DNA of 53,608 bases from Lachnospiraceae bacterium (GTDB lineage Bacteria > Bacillota > Clostridia > Lachnospirales > Lachnospiraceae): the NCBI GenBank assembly GCA_022799175.1, contig JAAWNY010000016.1:1-53608 (forward strand). The letters are read 5' to 3'. The notes beneath the pieces were generated by a model that was not told the origin of the DNA, did not search any database, and saw only the letters and a program-made list of their open reading frames with translations. Of the stretch, positions 42,787 through 52,100 are shown piece by piece. The translations under genes and the position numbers were made by a program. Position 1 is the stretch's first letter. Every line of letters starts with the position of its first letter.

Positions 42787-42815
42787 TTGAAATTAAATTA
42801 AATCATGTTTATAAT
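42787..42815 (+). promoter_or_regulatory. Promoter of the sugar ABC-mannanase operon
   Basis: TTGAAA (42787-42792), 17 bases, TATAAT (42810-42815), 36 bases before the first ATG. The remaining part of 42471-42850 is extremely AT-rich and shows no gene. Confidence 0.7.
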
Positions 42816-42850
42816 TAAATTAAAATTAAATAAGAAGGACGGATAAAGTT

Positions 42851-44221
42851 ATGAAAATCAAGAAAATGGTGGCTTTAGGAACAGCGCTTACGGTAGCATT
42901 TTCCTTATCTGGATGCGGCAATTCGGATAAGAGCGAAGGGGTGGCGGCAGTGAATCTTCCCAGCATTGATTCGATCGAGATGGGGACAGATTATCAGGAT
43001 ATTACAGCTAATATTAAGGTTCTGACAAATCGGACGGATATTGTGGATACCATTTACAAGGGATATGCAGAGCAGTTCATGAAATTGTATCCCAATATTA
43101 CTGTGGAGTATGAGGCTGTCACAGACTATGAGGAATCCTTAAATTTGCGGTTACCTACGGGAGATTGGGGAGATATTTGTTACATTCCGACTTCGGTTGC
43201 TAAGAGTGAACTATCAGAATATTTTTCTCCTCTAGGAGATTTTTCTACTTTGAATGAGATTTATAATTTCTTGTCAGACAAGAATTATGGCGGAATGCAG
43301 TACGGAATTCCCAATGGCGGCACAGCAGGGGGGGTTATTTATAACAAACGAATCTGGAAAGAAGCAGGGATTGATAAACTACCAGCAACACCGGATGAGT
43401 TCTTGGAGTGTTTACAAAAAATCAAAGATAATACAGATGCGATTCCACTGTATACCAATTTTGCTGCCGGCTGGCCGATGGGAGCTTGGGATCAGTATAT
43501 CGGAATCACAGCTACCGGGGATCCCGATTTCATGTTAAACAACCTGGCTCACACCAAAGATCCTTTTGCAAAAAAAGAGGATATGTCTGGCCCTTATGCG
43601 GTGTATTATGTGCTTTATGAGTCTGTCAGCCGAAAGCTTGTAGAGGATGACCCGGCCAGCAGTGACTGGGAGGCTTCCAAGGGGATGATTAATAAGGGTG
43701 AGATTGCTACTATGGTATTGGGATCCTGGGCGGTAGAGCAGTGCAAAGGAGCCGGGGCAACGCCCGAGGATGTGGGGTATATGCCATTCCCCATCACGGT
43801 GGATGGCAAGCGTTATGCTTCTGGCGACGGAAACTATTCTTATGCTATCAATAACAAAGCCACCGAGGACAATCAGATTGCTGCTATGGTTTACTTGAAA
43901 TGGTTGTTGGAAGAATCATCAATATTTGTGGATGAAGGTACGATCCCGGCATTGAAGTCGGAACCGCTTCCGGATTCGTTGTCTGAATTTGACGGGGTGG
44001 AGATTCTCAGCAACAATCCGGCTATTGAGGGAGAAGAAACGCTTTTTGATGATGTGAACAACGAGAGTGAAGTTGGGATTAATAATAATGATTATCCCGA
44101 TTGTGAAATTTTAGAGAGCGCTCTTTATGGAACGAAAGATTTGGATACTTTGATGGAAGAATGGAATGCGAAGTGGTCCGCAGCTCAGGAGAGTTTGGGT
44201 GTGGATATTCTGAAATACTGA
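42851..44221 (+). CDS. Sugar ABC transporter substrate-binding lipoprotein
   Basis: A 456-residue family 1 extracellular solute-binding protein. The lipobox LSGC with Cys near residue 22 marks it for lipid anchoring. The mature part has KVLTNRTDIVDTIYKGYAEQF, YGIPNGGTAGGVIYNKRIWKEAGI and AAGWPMGAWDQYIGI, typical of oligosaccharide-binding proteins. It is first in an operon with two permeases, a GH26 enzyme and a repeat protein, so mannan oligosaccharides are the likely ligand. No ATPase gene is present; such operons usually share an MsmK-type ATPase encoded elsewhere. Confidence 0.92.
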   Translation: MKIKKMVALGTALTVAFSLSGCGNSDKSEGVAAVNLPSIDSIEMGTDYQDITANIKVLTNRTDIVDTIYKGYAEQFMKLYPNITVEYEAVTDYEESLNLRLPTGDWGDICYIPTSVAKSELSEYFSPLGDFSTLNEIYNFLSDKNYGGMQYGIPNGGTAGGVIYNKRIWKEAGIDKLPATPDEFLECLQKIKDNTDAIPLYTNFAAGWPMGAWDQYIGITATGDPDFMLNNLAHTKDPFAKKEDMSGPYAVYYVLYESVSRKLVEDDPASSDWEASKGMINKGEIATMVLGSWAVEQCKGAGATPEDVGYMPFPITVDGKRYASGDGNYSYAINNKATEDNQIAAMVYLKWLLEESSIFVDEGTIPALKSEPLPDSLSEFDGVEILSNNPAIEGEETLFDDVNNESEVGINNNDYPDCEILESALYGTKDLDTLMEEWNAKWSAAQESLGVDILKY

Positions 44222-44245
44222 TAAGATCAGGAAGGAGGACACAAC

Positions 44246-45253
44246 ATGGATAGAGGTGGAAGTGCTGTAGTGAGAAAAAAGACATTTGCCGAGAAAATAA
44301 AAAGCAGAGAGGTACAACAATTTTTGGTGATCGTGACTTTTTTGTTTGCTCCGCTGTTGCTACTGATTGTATTTACCTATCTGCCATTTATGAGAATGGT
44401 ACAGTTCAGCTTCTACAACATGAAATATATTGGACCGAAGAAATTTGTTGGTCTGGCAAACTATGTGGATGTGTTCCACCGGACGGAGATCTTTCGCGCC
44501 TTGTTGGTAAGCGTGTATTATATGGGAGGAGCGGTGGTTCAGTTAGCTTTAGCATTGTTCTTTGCCACTTTGATGGTATTCAAAGTGAAGGGAGAATCTG
44601 TGTTTAAGGCGGCATTATTTTTCCCTTATTTAATTTGTGGCATTGCGGTGGGATTTATTTTCAAGTTTTTCTATGCTCGTGGATTTGTACTTGATTCATT
44701 GTTGCAAATGTTTGGGATGAAGCTGGATAGTATTCCTTATTGGCTGCAAGATCAGAGTATCAATAACGTTGCTTTGGCGGCAACCTCCGTATGGCGGTAT
44801 ACAGGGCAAAATATGATTATGTTTTTGGGCGCTATGATGTCGGTAGATACGGATCTGTATGAGGCGGCGGCGCTGGATGGAGCAAACAACTGGCATCGGT
44901 TTCGCTATATTATCCTGCCAGGTATTAAGTCAATTATCGTGTTGAATCTGATTCTTTCGATTAGTGGTTCACTAAGCGCATTTGAACCGCCTTATGTAAT
45001 TACCAATGGTACGATGGGAACGGGTACTTATTTCGTAATCATGAATCGTTTGGCACATGAAAACCAGAAAGTAGGTCTGGCCTGCGCTATGGCAATCGTA
45101 TTATTGGTGATCATTATACTTTGTACCATTGCACAGAAATTGTTCTTTGCTTATGTATTTGATAATGGAACGGATGATGAGTCTAAGGCAGCGGTAAGAA
45201 AAAGGAAAAAAGCAGAGCAGAAAAGGAAGACACAGAAAGGAGCAAAGATATGA
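44246..45253 (+). CDS. Sugar ABC transporter permease (MalF type)
   Basis: A 335-residue inner-membrane permease with about six helices. The ABC-coupling EAA motif is seen in YEAAALDGANNWHRFRYIILPGI (about residues 208-230). An N-terminal extension of about 30 residues precedes the first helix. AGGAGGA precedes the ATG. The stop overlaps the start of the next permease by 4 bases (ATGA), so the two subunits are translationally coupled. The C-terminus is strongly basic (RKRKKAEQKRKTQKG). Confidence 0.93.
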   Translation: MDRGGSAVVRKKTFAEKIKSREVQQFLVIVTFLFAPLLLLIVFTYLPFMRMVQFSFYNMKYIGPKKFVGLANYVDVFHRTEIFRALLVSVYYMGGAVVQLALALFFATLMVFKVKGESVFKAALFFPYLICGIAVGFIFKFFYARGFVLDSLLQMFGMKLDSIPYWLQDQSINNVALAATSVWRYTGQNMIMFLGAMMSVDTDLYEAAALDGANNWHRFRYIILPGIKSIIVLNLILSISGSLSAFEPPYVITNGTMGTGTYFVIMNRLAHENQKVGLACAMAIVLLVIIILCTIAQKLFFAYVFDNGTDDESKAAVRKRKKAEQKRKTQKGAKI

Positions 45254-46095
45254 TAAAGAAAAAGAAAGGGCTTTCCCTGGTATTTACAATCTTGAAGTAT
45301 GTTTCTTTGGTGTTAGCGGCGTTATGTGCGTTGATTCCGGTCTGCGTGTGTGTATTGACGGCATTTAAGACGAATGAGGAGTATGCCTCTACTTCGGTTT
45401 TAGATTTGCCCCGATCATTTTTCAATTTTGATAATTTTGTCACTGCTTTTCAAAAAGCCAATATGTTGAGAGGGTTTCTGAACACGGGATTGGTTTTAAT
45501 TGTGGTGCTGACGGCTTCCATCTTTATGGGTTCCATGTTAGCGTATGTGTTAAACCGGTTTAAATTTCCGGGGCGGGCATTGGTGCAAAATTTGTTCATG
45601 TTTGCCGCGCTTTTGCCAGGTATTGCCATGCAGGTTACCATTTATCAAATTATGTACTCTCTGGGATTGGTGAATCATTTGTATGGATATATGATTGTGC
45701 TGATGGGTACAGATATCATTTCGATTTACATATTTTTACAGTTTTTTGAGAATTTACCAGTATCTTTGGATGAGTCGGCGATCATGGATGGATGCACATA
45801 TTTTGGGGTATTTTTCAAGATTTTATTTCCACTACTCAAGCCAGCGATCATGACCTCGTTATTGCTTAAGGGCGTGAGTGTTTATAATGAATATTATGCC
45901 TCTAATTTGTATCTGCAGACTCCGAAGCTTAAGACTATTTCTACCGCGCTTTATACATTTACAGGGCCCTATGGGAATCAGTACAATTATATCTGTGCCG
46001 GAGTATTAATTACGATTGCCCCGATTCTGCTTCTGTTTTTGGTGTTCCAGAAGAGAGTGTATGGAGGAATGGCGGCAGGGGCTGTCAAAGGATGA
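45250..46095 (+). CDS. Sugar ABC transporter permease (MalG type)
   Basis: A 281-residue permease with six helices and an EAA-type loop DESAIMDGCTYFGVFFKILFPLLKPA (about residues 175-198) that contacts the ATPase. It pairs with the preceding MalF-type subunit. Start and stop both overlap neighbours by 4 bases if the GH26 gene begins at 46092, which shows tight co-translation. Confidence 0.93.
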   Translation: MIKKKKGLSLVFTILKYVSLVLAALCALIPVCVCVLTAFKTNEEYASTSVLDLPRSFFNFDNFVTAFQKANMLRGFLNTGLVLIVVLTASIFMGSMLAYVLNRFKFPGRALVQNLFMFAALLPGIAMQVTIYQIMYSLGLVNHLYGYMIVLMGTDIISIYIFLQFFENLPVSLDESAIMDGCTYFGVFFKILFPLLKPAIMTSLLLKGVSVYNEYYASNLYLQTPKLKTISTALYTFTGPYGNQYNYICAGVLITIAPILLLFLVFQKRVYGGMAAGAVKG

Positions 46096-46121
46096 TAAAC
46101 AGGCATTGGAGGTGTGCAGGG

Positions 46122-49100
46122 GTGAGGAGAAAACGGAGAAAAACCAGGAGGCGGACAGCTTTGGTGGTTGCAATAGCGATAGCACTGACAGGGTCGCCAG
46201 TGTGCTCAGCGCCTGTTTTTGGGTCGCCAGAGGTGAAAGAAATAACGAGAGTTTGGGACTTTGAAGAGGGAACGCAGGGATGGGTGTATGATGACAGCTG
46301 GTCTGGAGACAGCTATAAAGGCGGCGGAAGCTGTGAGTATGATGAGGAAAAGGGAATGCTTCGACTGAACTTGGACTATTCTCTGAATACAGACAATAGC
46401 TATAGCCAGACCGGGATCTGTCTGACCGAAGAAGGAATGGATTATTCTTCCTATAAAGTGCTGAATTTTGACTTATATTACGACCCGGAAGCATTTACTA
46501 CAGGTCAGTTAATCATAAAGGCATTTTCAAACAATATTTTTGGGGATCAGAGTTGCAGGGTTATGGAGATGCCGGCGGAGGATGTGGATGGAAAAAAGCT
46601 GGTGAATCTGTCATTGAGTTGTGACGAAAAATATACCGGGAGAGAGAAGCCAGGAAAACTGATGATTCTGTTTGTTGGAGAGAATACAGATTATCATGGA
46701 TATGTCTGGTTGGACAATATTACATTGAGCAATGTGAAAAAAGAAAAATTTCTGAAGGAGACTACGGTTCCGGTGAAGACGGAGACGGTGATTTCCAGCA
46801 GTGAAGGAGCGCTGATGGTAAATGGAACCTCTTTTGCCTATGAAAAAGAGGTGAAGTTAGCAGATCCTCAGGCGGAGGCATCGGTGGTGGCGCTCTATCA
46901 ATATTTGAAGGCGGTGGGAGAAGCAGACGCCACTCTTTATGGACATATGGAAGATACCGTGTTGAAAGCGGGAGCGGCGGATCTGTCGGATTCGGATACC
47001 GAAGATGTAACGGGTTCTTTAGCCGCCGTTGTGGGTATGGACTGTGGTGGTTTGTTTGGTGGCTTTGCTAGCAAGTATAATGAGCGGCACCCGGGAACGG
47101 AGATTCCCGATACCAATGAAGGGAATATCAAAGCGGCAGCATTGTTCAGCAATGAAGCGATTGACCGGGGAGCTATCATTACCTTGTCCAGCCATATGCC
47201 GAATTTCTCTGGAACGGTAAAACGGGAGGGAAATTTTGCTCATAGCTATGACGGATTTGATTTTACGCCAGCAGATTCCTATGTATTGACTGGAAATTGT
47301 GCCAATCAGATTTTGCCAGGCGGAGCTTTTCATGAGGCATACCGTGCTCATCTGGATGTGATTGCTGATTATGCGAAGCAGGTGAAAGGGCCGGTTTTGT
47401 TTCGCCCACTTCATGAGAACACAGGAAGCTGGTTCTGGTGGGGCAAGGCGTTCTGTGACGCGGAGACTTACAAAAGTAATTATAAATATACGGTGGAGTA
47501 TTTAAGAGATGAAAAAAATGTCCACAATTTATTGTATTTATATGGACCGGGATCGGAGGCGGCTAATTTAGCCGAATACGAGGAGCGATATCCAGGAGAC
47601 GAGTATGTGGATTTGGTAGGATTTGACACTTATGATAATAACCCGGTGCCAGATGCAGAAGGATATACTTTCCAGCAGAGTTTTGAAAATACTTTAAAAC
47701 TGACAGATGCCTTTGCCAAAGAGCATGGAAAGCTGATGGCAGTGACAGAGACAGGAATGTCCTCGATGAAGACAGGAGGGATTCCGGAGACCGGAAACCG
47801 AAGGCCCGAGTGGTATACGGAGATTTTGGATATCATGGCGAAGCCGGAATATGACTGTTGTTATTTTATGTTGTGGTCCAATTATGCCAGGAGTGGCGGT
47901 TATTATTCTCCTTTTGTGGTTGAGAAAAGAGCAGAAGGTAAACTGTTTGGCCATGAATTGCTGGATTCTTTTGTTTCTATGTACAATGATAAAAGGAGTA
48001 TATTTGCCGAGGATCAGGTGAAAGTGATGAAAGATATTCTTGCTGGAAAGCTGATGAAGGCGGAAAGCCTGCCCTATGGTAAAGTGACAGGATATATCAC
48101 AGATCCGGTGGCTGGTGTGAGAATCTTGGAGGAACAGACGCTTTCGGCACGGCTGAATCAGGAGGCGACGGATGTGACGTTCCGGTTGGAGGGAAGTAAA
48201 GAGCCGGTTATCATTTCGGCAAAAATGAATGGAAAGCAGGCAGAGGCTGTACTGGATAGCGATACACTGGCAAAGTTAGGAGAAGTGGCGGACGGAAAGG
48301 TGGGACTCTACGTCGGTGACGAGAAGCTGCAGGAGATCCGGGTGCTCTACAACATCGCTCCTCGATCCGAGGATCCTTTGCTGATTGACGATTTTGAATC
48401 CTATGCGGGATTAATGAATCTCTTGCTGGACAGTTGGAGCAGCAATAAGGACAGCGGTTGTGAGCTGAACATCAGTCTTTCGGATGAGTGGAAGCATGAC
48501 GGAAAATATGCTTTGCGGTTTGATTATAGGGAGACCCGTAATGGCTGGGCAGGCTGTGAGTTTCCCAAGGAGGCGGACTGGTCGGATTGCGATGCATTAC
48601 AGCTGTGGGTGAAGCCAGATGGCAATAACCAGAAGACGGTGGTACAAATCAGCACAGCTAGCGGTGGATCTTACGAGGCGTATTTGCAAACTTACCCAGA
48701 ATATGCTTCGACGACAGATCCTATGCTGGTGACGTTGCCTTTTGGGGAGTTCCAGGATAAGAACGGCAAGGGGGCATTGTCGCCAGAGATGGCATCCGAT
48801 ATTTCCGGATTTGGACTGTGGGTCAATGCTATCGGGGATTCACCGGCTATTGATGAGAATGGCGAAGTCCAAGGAGTGCTGTATTATGATGATATCCGGG
48901 CAGTGGCCTCAGAAAAGACGGCGCCGGAGTTTGTGGTTACAAAACAGGCAAAAGAAGAGCCTGGCATGACAGATGACGGGGAAACGGACCATTCGGTTCC
49001 GGTAGAAGAAATGGCTATTTCTGCAGAATTGGAATCAGCAAAAAAGATTTCCTGGACCTTGTATGTTCTGCCGTTGCTCTCAGGACTGATTGCTCTTATA

Positions 49101-49145
49101 GCAGCGGGTTGCCTGGTAATGCTGGCGGTGAAAAGGCGGAGATAA
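46122..49145 (+). CDS. GH26 beta-mannanase, secreted and membrane-anchored
   Basis: A 1007-residue multidomain enzyme. It has a basic signal peptide (about residues 1-35, RRRTALVVAIAIALTGSPVCSA), a jelly-roll carbohydrate-binding module (about 40-205, VWDFEEGTQGWVYDD), a GH26 catalytic domain (about 235-640) and a beta domain plus a second CBM-like module (about 745-935, LLIDDFESYAGLMNLLLDSW). A C-terminal membrane helix with KRRR follows (about 980-1007). The GH26 acid/base is Glu432 (RPLHENTGSWFWW) and the nucleophile Glu543 (VTETG), 111 residues apart as in family members. It should hydrolyse beta-1,4-mannan outside the cell, feeding the ABC importer. GTG 46122 follows GGAGG; ATG 46092, overlapping the permease stop, is the alternative. 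No dockerin. Confidence 0.9.
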   Translation: MRRKRRKTRRRTALVVAIAIALTGSPVCSAPVFGSPEVKEITRVWDFEEGTQGWVYDDSWSGDSYKGGGSCEYDEEKGMLRLNLDYSLNTDNSYSQTGICLTEEGMDYSSYKVLNFDLYYDPEAFTTGQLIIKAFSNNIFGDQSCRVMEMPAEDVDGKKLVNLSLSCDEKYTGREKPGKLMILFVGENTDYHGYVWLDNITLSNVKKEKFLKETTVPVKTETVISSSEGALMVNGTSFAYEKEVKLADPQAEASVVALYQYLKAVGEADATLYGHMEDTVLKAGAADLSDSDTEDVTGSLAAVVGMDCGGLFGGFASKYNERHPGTEIPDTNEGNIKAAALFSNEAIDRGAIITLSSHMPNFSGTVKREGNFAHSYDGFDFTPADSYVLTGNCANQILPGGAFHEAYRAHLDVIADYAKQVKGPVLFRPLHENTGSWFWWGKAFCDAETYKSNYKYTVEYLRDEKNVHNLLYLYGPGSEAANLAEYEERYPGDEYVDLVGFDTYDNNPVPDAEGYTFQQSFENTLKLTDAFAKEHGKLMAVTETGMSSMKTGGIPETGNRRPEWYTEILDIMAKPEYDCCYFMLWSNYARSGGYYSPFVVEKRAEGKLFGHELLDSFVSMYNDKRSIFAEDQVKVMKDILAGKLMKAESLPYGKVTGYITDPVAGVRILEEQTLSARLNQEATDVTFRLEGSKEPVIISAKMNGKQAEAVLDSDTLAKLGEVADGKVGLYVGDEKLQEIRVLYNIAPRSEDPLLIDDFESYAGLMNLLLDSWSSNKDSGCELNISLSDEWKHDGKYALRFDYRETRNGWAGCEFPKEADWSDCDALQLWVKPDGNNQKTVVQISTASGGSYEAYLQTYPEYASTTDPMLVTLPFGEFQDKNGKGALSPEMASDISGFGLWVNAIGDSPAIDENGEVQGVLYYDDIRAVASEKTAPEFVVTKQAKEEPGMTDDGETDHSVPVEEMAISAELESAKKISWTLYVLPLLSGLIALIAAGCLVMLAVKRRR

Positions 49146-49180
49146 GGAAGGGATAATTGTATTAGGAGGAGGGAAGGAAT

Positions 49181-52100
49181 ATGAAGCATATTGCAGGACT
49201 TTGGGAAAATATGCTGGCAAAGAGAACGTTATCTATGGCGCTTTGCCTGGCTCTGGCAGTTACCTCCGGAGGTGTATGTATTGCATCTACAAATAATCTG
49301 GTCCAAGAAACCAGAATAGCCGGAGAAAATGGAAATGAGGGGCAGCCGGAGAGCACGGCGGAGACGATAGCACAGGAAGAAACCAAAACATCCGCAGAAG
49401 TTTCTTCAGGAACCGTAACAATGGAGGGCGAAATACTTGAGGAGGATATGAAGGCCGAGGAACCAGAGGATACTCGATGTCTCCATGAATTTACGGCCAC
49501 CTGGGTGGGGTACGAGTGTAAATTGACCGATTATGTGGATGGTTATGAACCCGGGGATGAGGTGAGAATTTCGGCTTCCTTTAATAAACCGGTTACCAGT
49601 CAGATCGGACTGTATATTGACGGAGTATGGAATTCTTTCCGGGGCGAGGGCAAAAAGAGAAATATTACTTTGGTACCAGACAGTGATTATCTGAACCTTC
49701 AGATTTCCGATTTGAAGGGTCAGACCAGTGTCAATCTGACAGAGATTTCCGTGGAGATTATTCGCAAAGGTGAGGCAGATACAGGGAATTATTTGCATAA
49801 ATTTACTGGTCTGTGGCAGGGATTTGAGACGAAATTTTCTGATTATAATCCGGATTATCAACCAGGAGATAAAATTCGGGTGACTGTGAATTACAGCAAA
49901 TATGTGGCCAGTCAGCTGGGGATGAATATCGGAGGGGAATGGAGCACTCTGACCGGGGAAGGCAAGGAGCTAGTCAAGGAGATGACGCCGGACAATGATT
50001 ATCTAAATATCCAGATCACGGATATGTGGGCCAATTATAAGATTGGAATCCTTTCTATCAGTGTGGATATTTTACAGAAGGGGCCGGGAGTATCGGGCTA
50101 TGGCGGCAAAGGAGGTCGGTTGGCACCTACTCAATATAAAGAACCTGGGGATTATCTGTTGTTTTCCGGGGATGCCAACGGAAAGTATGAAACCAATGAC
50201 GGATGGATTTTAGATTGTGCAGATACAGACTGGCTGACACTGACCTATTCATGTGCGCCAGAGCATGAAAACTGGGGTATTTTGGGCTGGGGCGCTACGG
50301 TAAACGGAGAATGGGTGGATGGTCCGGGATATAGTGCAGACAGCTCGGACTCTACAAAAGAGATCACTCAGAATTTTAGTTTGAAATATTTAAGACGGAT
50401 GATGAAGATTACTCCGGAGAGTGATGTGAGCTATCTGAATCTGGGATCGTACAGCGACGGACGAATTGAGGAACTGACATTGCATGTAGGCTCAGAGATT
50501 CCCCGGGAAGATTCTCTTTTTAAAGACGGGGCACCAAATCAGCCTTGGATCTGCACAGATATTGAGCGAATTCTGGATGCACCGGACGATATGTATCTCT
50601 GCGTTCAGTATAAATGCGCGGTATCCGACTATGAAGGGTGGACGGTTTTAAGCTGGGGTGCTTCTGTTGACGGGGAATGGAGAAACGGAAAAAGCTATAA
50701 GGTATCTTCCAGAGAAGCAACCAGAAACCATGTGTTCAGCATAAGAATGGATGCTTTTCGGAATATGCTGCATTTGAGCTGGGATGCAAAGGTAGATTCC
50801 ATTCAACTGGCAACATACAACGATGCGCAGATTTTGGATATCTGGTTCAGTAAAGATAAAGTGGAGGATCCGGGGGATTCCAAGAAGGATAGAGGAGCCA
50901 GAGAAGGGGGATATTCTTCGTCCAACAAAAAAACGTATGATGATGTGGCAAAGGAAGAAGGATTTGATTATCCCCAGAATGATCTTACTTTAGGTCCATG
51001 GGAATGGGGAGATATCGAGAATGGGGAGGAAATTTGCCAGAAATTGAAAACAGGTTCTTATCTGATTGTGGAATATGAAACAGAAGATGATGTAGAACCA
51101 TCTTTGCAATTTATCATGGTAGATGGAAAGCAACAGGGAGTAACGCCTACCTATTTAACCGAGAAACGAGAAGAAGAATCAGAGAGAGTAAGAGAAAACA
51201 AAACCAAACAGGCGATATTCTCTTATCAAGATATTCAAAACTTTTTACCGGATTACTTGATACCAGAAGAGATAGCGTATATTCAGATCAGTTCTGGCGA
51301 CGGTTCCATGGTGATCAAAACGATACGGGTAGTTACCAATAATACCAAGCTGGAGGAAGAGCCGATCGCAGTATTGACGAGTTCCTGGAGTGGATTCAGC
51401 ACTCAGCTGAGCAAATGGCATTCCGATTATGAGGTGGGGGATACGGTGACAGTTACCGCAGCTTTTGATAAAAAGCTGCCAGGAGCGATTGCTTTCAATT
51501 TGGGGGGCGCGTGGAACTGCGGAAGCTATATAGACTCCAAGATCATCAGTCGGACAGAGCTGCCAGATGATGATTATGTAGGAATTCAGTTGGGGCAGTT
51601 GCCGGAGATGAGCCGTTTTGCAAAAATCATGAATATCACGGTAGACATTGCCGGAAAGCCTAATTTCAATGATTATGTGATAGTGACAGGAAACCGCAAT
51701 GCAGGTATTTTAGCGTCTACGAAAAAAGAAGCGGCAACAGCTGTCCTGAGCAATGAAGAGATCAACCAGGGAGTGAAGGTAAACTTTGTGATAGAAAACG
51801 GGACGCTTTCGGAAAATGAGGCAGAACAGATCCGGGCATTGTTTGGCGAGCAGACGGAGGATATTCAGATAGCGAAGGTTTCTGATATTACTATATATAA
51901 GGTGAAAGAAGGAAAACAAACAAAAGTTACAGACACGGATGAGCCCATAAGCTTTAAGGTGCCAGTACCAGATGAATGGAAAAATAAGGGTTATGATTTT
52001 TCCGTGGTGAGAGAGCATGAAGGCGAGTTCACTTATCTAGAGGATTTGGATGGAAATCCAGACACTGTTACCTTTGCCAGCAGTCAATTTTCAAAGTTCG

